This document shows, one piece after another, positions 46,387 to 54,384 of a DNA stretch of 64,000 bases. The first letter of the stretch is position 1. Every line of letters starts with the position of its first letter. The notes under the pieces are model-generated. The model was not told the DNA's origin and did not search any database. It was given only the letters and a program-made list of their open reading frames with translations. The translations under genes were made by a program, and so were the position numbers. This stretch comes from Nitrospira sp. (GTDB lineage: Bacteria > Nitrospirota > Nitrospiria > Nitrospirales > Nitrospiraceae), in assembly GCA_024760545.1 (NCBI GenBank), contig CP060501.1, positions 3,984,036 through 4,048,035 of the forward strand, given 5' to 3'.

Positions 46387-47823
46387 ATGGGTGACCCAAA
46401 AGGCTTCATGAAATATGCCCGTGAGGGCCCGAAGCGAAAGCCGGTCGAGTTGCGTGTGCTCGATTGGAAGGAAATGTACGAGCCGATCGCCGAAGAGAAG
46501 CTGAAGACTCAAGGCGCGCGCTGTATGGATTGCGGTGTGCCGTTTTGCCAGGGTAACACCGGCTGTCCCGTGGTCAATCTGATCCCGGAGTGGAACGATC
46601 TCGTCTATCGCGGCCGCTGGAAAGACGCGCTCAAGGCCCTGCATACGACGAATAACTTTCCAGAGTTTACCGGCCGTCTCTGTCCCGCGCCCTGCGAAGG
46701 GGCTTGTGTGTTGGGTATCAACGAAGATCCGGTTTCCATTCGCATCATCGAATGGAACATCGTCGATCGCGGCTTCAACGATGGACTTGTCACTCCGATA
46801 TTGCCGGTCGTCAAAACCGGGAAAACGGTGGCGATCGTCGGCTCCGGTCCGGCGGGGCTCGCTGCCGCGCAGCAACTGGTTCGGGCCGGCCATGACGTGA
46901 CCCTTTTCGAGAAAGCCGATCGGATCGGCGGTCTGCTTCGCTACGGCATTCCCGACTTCAAAATGGAAAAGTGGGTTATCGACAGGCGATTGGAGCAGAT
47001 GAAGGTCGAGGGAGTGAAGTTTCAAACCGGCGTCGCGGTCGGAAAGGACATCACCGGCGAGCAGTTGCGCAAACAGTTCGACGCCGTGGGTTTGACGCTC
47101 GGCGCCGAACAGGCCCGCGAGCTGCCGATTCCGGGAAGAGAACTCAAGGGCGTGCATCTCGCGATGGAATACCTCACCCAGCAAAACAAGCGCACGGCAG
47201 GCATTCCTCTCAGCGATGAGCCGATCACCGCGAAAGGCAAACGAGTGGTCATCATCGGCGGGGGTGATACGGGATCCGACTGTCTCGGGACCACGCATCG
47301 CCAAGGCTGCGTCGAAGCGCATCAATTTGAGTTGCTATCGGAGCCCCCGCCGCAGCGTGCCGAGTCAACCCCTTGGCCGCTCTGGCCGATGCAACTGCGC
47401 ACGTCGCATGCTCATGAAGAAGGCTGTGATCGGCAATGGAGCGTGTCCACGACGAAGTTTACCGGCCACAATGGCCATGTCACCAAGCTGCACGGGCATC
47501 GCGTGCAGTTCAGCAACGGCAAGTTCACGCCTGTTCCCAACACCGAGTTCGAGATGAACGCCGATCTGGTGCTGCTGGCCATGGGGTTCACCGGTCCGAT
47601 CAAGAACGGCCTGCTCGATGACCTGGGTGTGAAGTATGACGCGCGTGGGGCTGTGACGGTCGACGGGAACTTCATGACCAACCTTGACGGCGTCTTCGCC
47701 GGCGGCGACACGAAACGCGGCGCCTCACTCATCGTCTGGGCCATCGCCGAAGGGCGAAAAATGGCGGCGGGTATCGATCAGTATCTGCATGCCGGAAAAT
47801 CCGCGAAGGTGTCTGTGAAATGA
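46387..47823 (+). CDS. gltD: Glutamate synthase small subunit
   Basis: 478 residues. The N-terminal cysteine groups for two [4Fe-4S] clusters are CMDCGVPFC...GCP (about 40-57) and CPAPCEGAC (about 99-107). The FAD site is VAIVGSGPAGLAAAQ (about 148-162). The NADPH site is VVIIGGGDTGSDC (about 287-299), and a late GVFAGGDTKRGASL closes the FAD domain. It passes electrons from NADPH to GltB. Its stop codon overlaps the start of the next small gene (ATGA). Its last stretch, from IVWAIAEGRKMAAGI, recurs as a decayed fragment at 48915-49000. Confidence 0.95.
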   Translation: MGDPKGFMKYAREGPKRKPVELRVLDWKEMYEPIAEEKLKTQGARCMDCGVPFCQGNTGCPVVNLIPEWNDLVYRGRWKDALKALHTTNNFPEFTGRLCPAPCEGACVLGINEDPVSIRIIEWNIVDRGFNDGLVTPILPVVKTGKTVAIVGSGPAGLAAAQQLVRAGHDVTLFEKADRIGGLLRYGIPDFKMEKWVIDRRLEQMKVEGVKFQTGVAVGKDITGEQLRKQFDAVGLTLGAEQARELPIPGRELKGVHLAMEYLTQQNKRTAGIPLSDEPITAKGKRVVIIGGGDTGSDCLGTTHRQGCVEAHQFELLSEPPPQRAESTPWPLWPMQLRTSHAHEEGCDRQWSVSTTKFTGHNGHVTKLHGHRVQFSNGKFTPVPNTEFEMNADLVLLAMGFTGPIKNGLLDDLGVKYDARGAVTVDGNFMTNLDGVFAGGDTKRGASLIVWAIAEGRKMAAGIDQYLHAGKSAKVSVK

Positions 47824-48044
47824 AAAGAAAGACGAAGACCACGTCGAAGCCAAGAAGAAAAGCCTCCAACAATATGTCGATCGAGGAAAAGCTGCATCTG
47901 ATAGACGAGCTCTATTTGAGAGCGGCTCAGGATGGATCTCTAGAACGATACCGACGAGAAAGAGAGAAAGGAGTCGAAGAAGTCAGGCGCAGATGGCAAC
48001 TCCTCAAAGAACGGTTACTCCCAAATCCTTCCCTTAGTTGTTAA
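47820..48044 (+). CDS. Small basic helical protein coupled to gltD
   Basis: 74 residues: a Lys-rich N-terminus (KRKTKTTSKPRRKA), then helices SIEEKLHLIDELYLRAAQD and EEVRRRWQLLKERL. The EKL-hLIDELYL and EVRRRW pattern is reminiscent of short addiction-module antitoxins, but the match is too weak to assign. Its ATG overlaps the gltD stop by four bases. It opens an inserted-looking patch (47820-49000) that ends in a decayed copy of the gltD 3' end. It may act with the nucleotidyltransferase gene 150 bp downstream. Confidence 0.5.
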   Translation: MKRKTKTTSKPRRKASNNMSIEEKLHLIDELYLRAAQDGSLERYRREREKGVEEVRRRWQLLKERLLPNPSLSC

Positions 48045-48148
48045 GCTATCTCATTCACTTTCTAGAGTTTTCCGGTCCATGTTTTTGGTCGCCTGTCCTG
48101 CTCTCCTCGCGGTCCCGAGCGTCCCTTGTCGGTTGATTTGAACGGAAA

Positions 48149-48158
48149 CCGCTAGCGG
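48149..48158. promoter_or_regulatory. Palindromic operator ahead of the nucleotidyltransferase gene
   Basis: The perfect 10-bp palindrome CCGCTAGCGG lies between TTGAAC (about 48138) and TATATT (about 48165), 36 bp before the start codon. It would suit autoregulation by a toxin-antitoxin-type module; function not shown. Confidence 0.45.
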
Positions 48159-48194
48159 GCTGCTATATTCGTAAGCATCCGCTAAAATAGCCTC

Positions 48195-48695
48195 GTGTCG
48201 GTCTTCGAACCCATATTCCAAATACTCAATGCGGCAGAAGTTCGTTATGTCGTAGTCGGCGGCCTTGCGACCGTCATGCACGGATATGCCCGAGCAACAG
48301 CCGATGTGGATTTGGCCGTAGATCTAGCGCCAGGAGAAGCTACGAAGATGATTCAAGCGCTAGTGGCGAGAGGATTTCGCCCGCAGGTGCCGGTAGCTCC
48401 TGAGCAATTTGCGGATTCTACAGTTCGAGAAGTATGGCATCGAGAGAAACATATGCGAGCTTTTTCACTTGTTGATCCAGCAAATCCGATGCGAGTGGTA
48501 GACTTGTTGCTCAAGCCGGAGGTGCCATTCGAAGAGCTCTTGGCCCGTTCTCAAGAAGTCATGTTGAATAAGATAAAGATCAGAATTGCTTCGCTCGATG
48601 ATCTAATCCTTTTAAAACGACGGGCCGGAAGACCGCAGGATCTGGCGGACGTTGTGCAGCTGGAAGCTATCCAACAGCAAAAGGGAAGCCGTTAA
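48195..48695 (+). CDS. Minimal nucleotidyltransferase-fold protein (AbiEii/MNT-like)
   Basis: 166 residues with the polymerase-beta nucleotidyltransferase motif: VVGGLATVMHGYARATADVD (about residues 21-40), where GG and the DVDLAV aspartates form the metal site. The third acidic position is probably in RVVDLLL (about 105). The C-terminal region (LDDLILLKRRAGRPQDLADV) is typical of this group. Such proteins act as AMPylating or nucleotidylating toxins or antitoxins in two-gene modules. The GTG at 48195 lacks a strong ribosome-binding site. It is followed one base later by a 72-residue gene, which strengthens the module reading. Substrate and polarity of the module are unknown. Confidence 0.7.
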   Translation: MSVFEPIFQILNAAEVRYVVVGGLATVMHGYARATADVDLAVDLAPGEATKMIQALVARGFRPQVPVAPEQFADSTVREVWHREKHMRAFSLVDPANPMRVVDLLLKPEVPFEELLARSQEVMLNKIKIRIASLDDLILLKRRAGRPQDLADVVQLEAIQQQKGSR

Positions 48696-48696
48696 T

Positions 48697-48915
48697 ATGG
48701 TTGAAAAGTCCGTGGTGTCCTCACAGGAGACGCAGCCAGCAGACTGGAATGCCGATGATCAGAATCTGCTTGCTGCGACACTGTTGGCGACTCCAGTTCA
48801 ACGCCTGGCCTGGCTGGAGGAAATTCTTCATTTGGCGTACGCGAGCGGCGCGTTGAAGCCGAGACGATTCATCAGCAAAGGAGAATGGGACGCGATGGGA
48901 TCATCGTCGGAATGA
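48697..48915 (+). CDS. Small partner protein of the nucleotidyltransferase
   Basis: 72 residues, helical and acidic (DWNADDQNLLAATLLATPVQ, then RLAWLEEILHLAYASGA). It starts one base after the stop of the nucleotidyltransferase gene, so translation is coupled. The segment TPVQRLAWLEE recurs in small proteins that accompany nucleotidyltransferases in bacterial accessory regions; I recall the association but cannot name a family. It probably neutralises or recruits the larger partner, which is inference. Its stop codon lies at the start of the decayed gltD 3' fragment. Confidence 0.55.
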   Translation: MVEKSVVSSQETQPADWNADDQNLLAATLLATPVQRLAWLEEILHLAYASGALKPRRFISKGEWDAMGSSSE

Positions 48916-49000
48916 TCGTCTGAGCCATAGCCGAAGGCCGAAAAATGGCGGTAGGAATCGCTACCTCGGTTTGAAAGTCATCGAGCAATTAGTGAAGTAA
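48915..49000 (+). pseudogene. Decayed copy of the gltD 3' end
   Basis: The first 46 bases differ from gltD 47733-47778 at only about six positions; the frame reads IV-stop-AIAEGRKMAVGI against IVWAIAEGRKMAAGI. After a frameshift it continues RYLGLKVIEQLVK to a TAA at 48998-49000, probably the original C-terminus of that allele. It sits directly after the small partner gene and closes the accessory patch that begins on the gltD stop. Confidence 0.75.
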
Positions 49001-49078
49001 AGCCGGGAGTTCTGTCACGCTACATGATTGGTTTGAACAGCTAAGAAGCTTTCAAGAACGATTGAAAGGAAAATGTGC

Positions 49079-49468
49079 TTACGCGGCGACGGTACTGAGG
49101 GGCACTTCTTCATGCTCAGTGTGATCGGAGGTGACAGAAGCTTCACGACCTTCGATCAGATCCAAGACTCGCTGACGGTCGCCTTGGGCGTAGCGAAGGA
49201 ACTCGATGCCGACCTGATTGTCTTTGGTCCAACGAACGATTGAGACTTCGACGGCCAGAGGAGATTCCGCGTCTGGGGTTTCGATGTGCAGCGCGAGGTA
49301 GCTCCCCGGAGTCAGGGCGACACTGCTTTGCATCCTGCATCCCGTTAGTGAGAGATTGAACAGAATTCCCTCACCTGCGCCGTCGTCGGTCTGGACGCTG
49401 GCGGGATACCGCACATGCATTCTCGGGCTACTCCGTAGCCGCATACGTGCCTCCGTGCTATTGTCCAT
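49079..49468 (-). CDS. PilZ-domain protein
   Basis: 129 residues with a PilZ-like barrel. The N-terminal arginines are RSSPRMHVRYP (about 12-22), and NLSLTGCRM (about 38-46) takes the place of the D/NxSxxG c-di-GMP motif. VGIEFLRYAQGDRQRVLDLI forms the end of the barrel and the C-terminal helix. The RxxxR motif is imperfect but present as RMHVR. It probably binds cyclic di-GMP and acts as a stand-alone effector. The C-terminal tail (Glu/His/Ser-rich) is disordered. It is a single gene between the nucleotidyltransferase patch and vapBC. Confidence 0.75.
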   Translation of the reverse strand: MDNSTEARMRLRSSPRMHVRYPASVQTDDGAGEGILFNLSLTGCRMQSSVALTPGSYLALHIETPDAESPLAVEVSIVRWTKDNQVGIEFLRYAQGDRQRVLDLIEGREASVTSDHTEHEEVPLSTVAA

Positions 49469-49656
49469 ATCGGTAACGCCAAGGAAAACTTGAAAGCGGC
49501 TTGGCTTATTTGGCTATTAACGTGGCGCTGACGGAGCGACTGTGAATACGAGTCTGGTGCGTGGCGCCCGTCTGTTGCGTTTGACATGCTTCTCCGCCCT
49601 CATCGCTTCACACACGGAGTTTTTCTCCCCTTGTTGTGCTTAAGGCGAGTGTGTAT

Positions 49657-49672
49657 TATGATGGAAATCATA
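49657..49672. promoter_or_regulatory. Inverted repeat upstream of vapB
   Basis: TATGAT and ATCATA arms flank GGAA, 22 bp before the vapB start, in the promoter zone; the wider TGTGTAT...ATACACA flanks extend the symmetry. VapBC complexes usually repress their own promoter through such sites. Confidence 0.55.
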
Positions 49673-49694
49673 CACATTATGATGCGGAGGGCCT

Positions 49695-49904
49695 ATGCGT
49701 ACCAATATCGTGATCGACAATAGTCTTATGCGACAGGCGATGAAGGCGACGGGTCTTTCAACCAAGAAGGCCGTCGTAGAAGAAGGCCTCCGATTACTGA
49801 TCAAGGTAAAGGGGCAGGAAGGCATTCGCCGCCTACGTGGAAAGATCATATGGGAGGGTGATCTCGATACGATGCGCGAAGGCCGGATCAAGGTAGCTTC
49901 ATGA
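49695..49904 (+). CDS. vapB: VapB-type antitoxin
   Basis: 69 residues of the VapB (DUF2191-like) family: a ribbon-helix-helix start MRTNIVIDNSLMRQAMKATG, TKKAVVEEGLRLLIK, then a toxin-binding tail ending RGKIIWEGDLDTMREGR. It binds and inhibits the VapC toxin and represses the operon. Its stop overlaps the vapC start by four bases (ATGA), the usual arrangement. An inverted repeat at 49657-49672 is the probable operator. Confidence 0.88.
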   Translation: MRTNIVIDNSLMRQAMKATGLSTKKAVVEEGLRLLIKVKGQEGIRRLRGKIIWEGDLDTMREGRIKVAS

Positions 49905-50314
49905 TCATAGTCGATACGACGGTCTGGGTCGATTACATCCGGGGTACGACGACACCTCACACCGTATGGCTCGAATCCCACTTGATCAGCGAACGACTAG
50001 GGCTTACCGATCTGATTCTTTGTGAGGTGTTGCAAGGAGTAACCAACGATGACCAATTCAAGGCAGTGCGGGGAGAACTTCTGAGGCTCGCCGTCTTTGA
50101 AACAGGAACTGTTGAATTAGCCATTCAAGCGGCTGCGAACTATCGGAAGCTTCGCGCCTCCGGTAGAACCGTTCGAAGGACAATCGATTGTCTTATCGCT
50201 ACCTTTTGCCTGATTGAGGGCCACACATTACTTCACAATGATCGCGACTTTGACCCATTCGAAGATGGGCTTGGATTGAAAGTTGTGCATCCAGAGAAAG
50301 GGAACGGCAATTGA
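49901..50314 (+). CDS. vapC: VapC-type PIN-domain toxin ribonuclease
   Basis: 137 residues. PIN-domain acidic residues are visible at IIVDTTVWVDYI (Asp about residue 4), LCEVLQG (Glu about 48), TIDCLIATFC (Asp about 97) and LLHNDRDFDPF (Asp about 115-118). The fold cleaves RNA, often tRNA or rRNA, when freed from the antitoxin. It is translationally coupled to vapB. About 100 bp further on lies the truncated rlmI tail that opens the duplicated asparagine-synthase-like unit, so this toxin pair borders a recombination scar. Confidence 0.9.
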   Translation: MIIVDTTVWVDYIRGTTTPHTVWLESHLISERLGLTDLILCEVLQGVTNDDQFKAVRGELLRLAVFETGTVELAIQAAANYRKLRASGRTVRRTIDCLIATFCLIEGHTLLHNDRDFDPFEDGLGLKVVHPEKGNGN

Positions 50315-50411
50315 TCATTGATCAGCATTATCCCCGCGCAGCCCAAAAGCTTTTCATGGTGACATTGCCCACTTGAGAGAAAATAAAATGGTAGGGAGTC
50401 TTTTCTAGCCC

Positions 50412-50555
50412 TGGAACAGTATTCGCTTCGCGGCGAGTGCCGCGAAGCGAGACATCAGACTTATCGAGCAACGTGGCCAGAGCCCCGACCATCCGATCCT
50501 CGCCAGCATGTCGGACATGCGGTATGTGAAGTGTTTCATCATCCAGATGCCTTAG
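50412..50555 (+). pseudogene. Detached rlmI 3' end, fragment 1
   Basis: Encodes the last 47 codons of an RlmI-type protein plus a stop. 37 of 47 residues match the resident gene at 5038-5182, including RDIRLIEQRGQSPDHPILAS. Similarity begins abruptly at CTGGAACAG and nothing upstream resembles rlmI, so only the tail is present. The remaining parts of the 335-bp gap 50315-50649 show no gene. Confidence 0.88.
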
Positions 50556-50649
50556 CGGATCAGCCTTACGGTAACTCAGCGTCAGACGCTGTGCATGAGC
50601 ATCAGGTATCTATGGCCTTTTTAAAAGGCAACATCTCGCGCAGTTGGGG

Positions 50650-52098
50650 TCAAAAGATGGCTCCCATGCCCATATAGCGGCGTTTGGCGTGCTCCAGAGC
50701 CCAGGGAAAGAGGTGGTCAAAGTATCTGGGACCACTGATAACGCGCCACCCCCCAGGCAGGCGCGATGCCATCCCATGCGCTTGTCCCCGCCAACTCGGC
50801 GGGATCATTCGCCGTCGTAACCAGCCTGTCGCATGGTGCTGTAACCATCGCCTGTAGTCTCGCATGGACTCGTCGGGAAGGAATCCCTCGTTGGGGTTCC
50901 AGAGCACGACCGCGGTTGCGTTCTTCTCGCGAGCGAAGAGTTCTCGGTCCACACCGGCCTCCTCGATGATCCGTCGACAGAACGGACGGTCATAATCGCC
51001 GCCCACGCTCCAAGGTTTCATGTCCTCGCTGGTTGAAATGCGATAGACCTGCTCGCTATTTCTCACCCCGAAGAACAACACGGGACAATGGATAAATCCC
51101 ACCCATAGCCGCCATTCGCTAAGGGCCAGTCCGGTCGGATCTCCCCGAACGATATCTGGTGATCGATCGTGCGGGTCGATGCCCCATACGATGTCGCCAT
51201 AATACCCGGTCAACAATACTCTTTCCTGCAAATGGCACCGTGCCGCCGCGAAGTGTACCTCTTCCCCATAGGCATCGGCGGCAAGAAACGGCACTTCCGC
51301 GAACGGCTCCTGTCGCCACGCGGTCCGGTCGAGCACGATGGCGTGAAGACCGAGTCGTTTCGCGATGGGCTCACCGCTATCGGCACGGCCTTCTCTTCCC
51401 TGCTGAAACGTCAGCACGTCTGTATTGCCCATTTCGCGGGCCAGCACGGCGATCGTTGGAGAGTCATACCCTGCGGAGAGAGTCCCCAGCGGGCGATAGG
51501 GCCACTTGCGAAGTGGGTCCATCATGTTTCGACCGATGGCTCTCAGCGAGGCTTCCAGAAAATATCTGTATTCTTTGAAGGTATTGAAGATTCGGTCACC
51601 GAGCGGCTTCTCTGTCACGTCGAGCGATCGGCCGTTCCATCGAAGATTATGAAAGTACGTGAGACGTAGAGGGCCTTGCGTAGTGTGAAGGAGACCTTTG
51701 TATTTCTGAAGGCCGTCGACAATCGACCGGAAGTTCGAATAGTAATCGTCCGCGAGGGGGTCGACGGAAAGATTCAGTGTGGCGCACAGCGCGACCAGAG
51801 AATTGGAGATATAGACATGGTTGCGTACCTGGATGGACACCAAGCGATCTACGGTGGAGCCGGATGACACAAACGTCACAGTGCCATCGGACACTCGCCC
51901 GCCAGACCCAAATACCAGGTCCGTTTGATCGAACCGGCCTTCTGCGAATGGACCGTCCCAGACGGCTTCAGCAAACCACTCCGGCCCTGTTTCAACCCGG
52001 CTGCCGTGCGCGAGAATCACCTCGGTGTCGGAACATTGTGCCACCCAGGCCAGTGACGGCCAGCCTAAGACATGTCTGAACTGCAACTGGATACCCAT
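50650..52098 (-). CDS. Asparagine-synthase-like protein, copy 2
   Basis: 482 residues, colinear with copy 1 (6332-7777) with the same MGIQLQFRH start, PP-loop LSAGYDSPT and C-terminal HAKRRYMGMGAIF. The segment near residues 445-460 (PGGWRVISGPRY) differs most. As in copy 1, the N-terminal cysteine of a glutaminase domain is absent. Downstream similarity to copy 1 continues to GTTGGGGTCAAAAGATGG, and the promoter is also shared, so the whole transcription unit was duplicated. The QueC-like partner of copy 1 is missing here. Fragments of the rlmI 3' end lie on both sides in the same orientation. Substrate unknown. Confidence 0.7.
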   Translation of the reverse strand: MGIQLQFRHVLGWPSLAWVAQCSDTEVILAHGSRVETGPEWFAEAVWDGPFAEGRFDQTDLVFGSGGRVSDGTVTFVSSGSTVDRLVSIQVRNHVYISNSLVALCATLNLSVDPLADDYYSNFRSIVDGLQKYKGLLHTTQGPLRLTYFHNLRWNGRSLDVTEKPLGDRIFNTFKEYRYFLEASLRAIGRNMMDPLRKWPYRPLGTLSAGYDSPTIAVLAREMGNTDVLTFQQGREGRADSGEPIAKRLGLHAIVLDRTAWRQEPFAEVPFLAADAYGEEVHFAAARCHLQERVLLTGYYGDIVWGIDPHDRSPDIVRGDPTGLALSEWRLWVGFIHCPVLFFGVRNSEQVYRISTSEDMKPWSVGGDYDRPFCRRIIEEAGVDRELFAREKNATAVVLWNPNEGFLPDESMRDYRRWLQHHATGWLRRRMIPPSWRGQAHGMASRLPGGWRVISGPRYFDHLFPWALEHAKRRYMGMGAIF

Positions 52099-52227
52099 AT
52101 GTCCTGTGATAGGACCCTGCTCCTATTGTGTAGCGCACTTTTCGCGGATGGATGTGTACTGGATCTCGCCTGTTGGAAAATGAGCAGGAGCGCTGCACCC
52201 CTTGGCAAACAAGCACGTCAAGCTTGG

Positions 52228-52257
52228 AGTGTACGTTTCCTCCGCCTCGACGGGCAA
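52228..52257 (-). promoter_or_regulatory. Promoter of asparagine-synthase-like copy 2
   Basis: TTGCCC, an 18-base spacer and TACACT on the minus strand, the same pattern as at 7890-7919. It lies about 130 bases before the start codon. Confidence 0.55.
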
Positions 52258-52288
52258 GCCTCCATATTGGCAACGCGACCAAAATTGC

Positions 52289-52357
52289 GACCATCCGATC
52301 CTCGCCAGGATGCCGGAAACGCGGTATCTGAAGTGTTTTATCGTGCAGGTGTTGTAA
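52289..52357 (+). pseudogene. Detached rlmI 3' end, fragment 2
   Basis: Encodes the last 22 codons of RlmI plus a stop: 20 of 22 residues match the resident gene (DHPILA, then MPETRYLKCFIVQV). It starts within 35 bp of the copy 2 promoter. It is closer to the resident gene than fragment 1 is. The rest of the 52099-52510 gap holds only the copy 2 leader. Confidence 0.88.
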
Positions 52358-52510
52358 CCTCTCGCTATGAGTGAGCCTGACGGCGTCTTTCTCGATTGCT
52401 CATGCAATCGAGAAACCGCTTCTTCTCCTTGCGACACTGCCTCCTTGACTCCACCCTGCGAACCGCCTAGCATGCCGCCGCTCACTTCTATGAACGCAAA
52501 GGAGTTCGTC

Positions 52511-53068
52511 ATGAAATCATATCGTCTCGTTGTCAGGATGTCCGTATTGTCTGTAAGCATGCTCAGTCTTTTGTCTGTCGGCTGTGTCAAACCAGTGCCG
52601 ATGGTCGCCATTCCTGGTTCCGATGCTTCTCCACCGACCCTCGCCTGGCAGACCTACAACGTGGTGACCAAAGAGCGAAAAGATATTGTGCAGGACGGGC
52701 AGACAGTCGAGGTGGCGGCGAGCGATCAGTATGTGGTGACGTTTGCCGTAGAAGATCAGGAGAGCGGCGTGAAAGATGCAACTCTGACCGGACATGTCCA
52801 ATTTAAGTGCGAGTTGGGCGGGAAGGTCGTCGAGGAGAAGAATTTCGATCTGGAGCCGCAGGAAACCAAGACGCTTCCGAACCATGAGAACCAGGTCGCT
52901 GTGAGTGCGGCGTTGACCTATGTCGTCGAGTTCAACAAGCGGGGGTGCAAGGAACTGGAGACGTTCGGGGGAGGCACGCTGTCTCTGACGGGGAAGGGCC
53001 ACAACTCCGTGAACGGTGGGGGAATGAAGACGCTGCGTATGAATTTGAAGCGGCAAACAGCGCAGTAG
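52511..53068 (+). CDS. Hypothetical lipoprotein
   Basis: 185 residues. The signal sequence ends LSLLSVGCVKP with a lipobox cysteine near residue 22. The mature part is beta-rich (TLAWQTYNVVTKER, QYVVTFAVEDQESGVKDATL, VAVSAALTYVVEFNKRGC), suggesting an immunoglobulin-like domain with two cysteines that could pair. ATG 52511 was chosen because AAGGAG lies six bases upstream and the signal peptide starts there; the frame is open further upstream to 52367. A strong hairpin follows the stop. Family not recognised; probably an envelope protein. Confidence 0.65.
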   Translation: MKSYRLVVRMSVLSVSMLSLLSVGCVKPVPMVAIPGSDASPPTLAWQTYNVVTKERKDIVQDGQTVEVAASDQYVVTFAVEDQESGVKDATLTGHVQFKCELGGKVVEEKNFDLEPQETKTLPNHENQVAVSAALTYVVEFNKRGCKELETFGGGTLSLTGKGHNSVNGGGMKTLRMNLKRQTAQ

Positions 53069-53172
53069 CGCCGGGAAGAACTAGTTGCCGGACATGTCTG
53101 ATGGCTTAAACTCCATCGCTTTCTTTTCGGCTGAAGCCCGCGGGAGGTTCTACGAGGACCTAGAAATGGATC

Positions 53173-53199
53173 GGCGGCTGACGTGGTGAGTCAGCCGCC
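53173..53199. terminator. Bidirectional hairpin between convergent genes
   Basis: Perfect 10-bp stem GGCGGCTGAC/GTCAGCCGCC with a 7-base loop. It stands between the lipoprotein gene (plus) and the Tim44-like gene (minus). Confidence 0.75.
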
Positions 53200-53211
53200 T
53201 TCCCTTGAAGA

Positions 53212-54216
53212 TTATTGCTGAATAGCCGACAGGAGCCACCGTCCATCCCGCACGCGCATGAAGGTCCAGACTTCGCGAGATTCACTCGACGTTTCCTCAT
53301 TGCCCTCAACCAGATAGCCTGGTTCTCCGCGTGGGATCGTCGTGGAGACGGTATAGTCGCGGGCGTTCCAGCATAGATCCACGGTCGCGTAGTCCGTGGT
53401 GTCTTCGGACCAGGCTTCACGCACGTCTCCCTTGAGCAGCTCTACTCCTTCGACGTGATTGTGCACTCCTCGACTGTTGTCTTCGGCCAAGGCAGTGCTG
53501 AAATAGCTGAGCATTTCCGGCGTCAAAGAACGTCGCAATGCCGCCACATCTTGCGCACTCCAGGCGGATTGAATGTCGGTCAGCAGTTGCTGAAAGACTG
53601 CCTTATCCTCGGTGGTCACAGTGAGGGCATCGGTTGTCGGCCTATGGGTGGTGGCGTTGGATGAAATGTCGATGAGACTTCCCCTCATGGCCGAGTTGCC
53701 TGAGAGTCCGGTGAACACCGGCGCGGGTGTGCGGCGGACTTTTTTGAAATAATAGAGCACACCGGCTCCGACCATCATCAGCAGCAAGAGCAGTCCGAAG
53801 GAGTTAGATGATGATGCTGGCTCCGCATCCGTGGTCTGGGCGATGCTCTCCGTCGCGCCAAAGAGCATATGACCGATCCAGGTTCCGGCTAACCCACCGG
53901 CGATTCCAGCGAGCAGCGGATTGCGTTGCCACCATGAAGGAGAAGTGGCCGGGGCGGACTGACCGGTTGGGCTGTTTGCTGCGTGAGGCGGTGGAGCGGT
54001 TGACGGCTTGGGAGTGGTGGATTGTTCAATGGGCTTGGCGCCATTGTCTTGATAGGTGCGGGATCCACGGCTGCCCATCCCCATTGGCGAGGTTCCGCCG
54101 CGAGAGGCGCCCGAAAAACCTCCGCCCGATCCCCGCGCCTTCGCGAACGAGAAAGTCGGCATGCCGACGAGCGAGGCGATAAGACAGATCGCAATGAGGT
54201 GTGAGCTTTTCACCAT
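53212..54216 (-). CDS. Tim44-like domain membrane protein
   Basis: 334 residues: a signal peptide (IAICLIASLVGMPTFSFA), a Gly/Ser-rich then Pro/Thr-rich linker (about 30-105), a glycine-containing hydrophobic segment (PLLAGIAGGLAGTWIGHMLFG), a second membrane segment (FGLLLLLMMVGAGVLYYFKK), then a C-terminal Tim44-type domain (about 210-334) with FQQLLTDIQSAWSAQDVAAL and VWTFMRVRDGRWLLSAI. Bacterial members are inner-membrane proteins of unclear role; the mitochondrial namesake helps protein import. ATG 54216 has AAGGA six bases before it, so an in-frame GTG at 54231 was set aside. It appears monocistronic. Confidence 0.82.
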   Translation of the reverse strand: MVKSSHLIAICLIASLVGMPTFSFAKARGSGGGFSGASRGGTSPMGMGSRGSRTYQDNGAKPIEQSTTPKPSTAPPPHAANSPTGQSAPATSPSWWQRNPLLAGIAGGLAGTWIGHMLFGATESIAQTTDAEPASSSNSFGLLLLLMMVGAGVLYYFKKVRRTPAPVFTGLSGNSAMRGSLIDISSNATTHRPTTDALTVTTEDKAVFQQLLTDIQSAWSAQDVAALRRSLTPEMLSYFSTALAEDNSRGVHNHVEGVELLKGDVREAWSEDTTDYATVDLCWNARDYTVSTTIPRGEPGYLVEGNEETSSESREVWTFMRVRDGRWLLSAIQQ

Positions 54217-54384
54217 GGGGTTTCCTTTCACGACAGGCTAGGACGCGTTGATCGATATCGGCTCATCCTAGCAGCTTTGAGCCAAGAAAACCTGAAATTT
54301 GCTGCTGGGATGACCACATCGAGCGACGACCGAGCTGCACCGCTTTTCAGACTGGGTGCGCTAGGAAGGAACGCCCAAGCCGGA

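Noticed and set aside
46174-47325. 383-codon minus-strand frame opposite gltD
   Set aside because: Antisense of gltD; no start context and no family resemblance.
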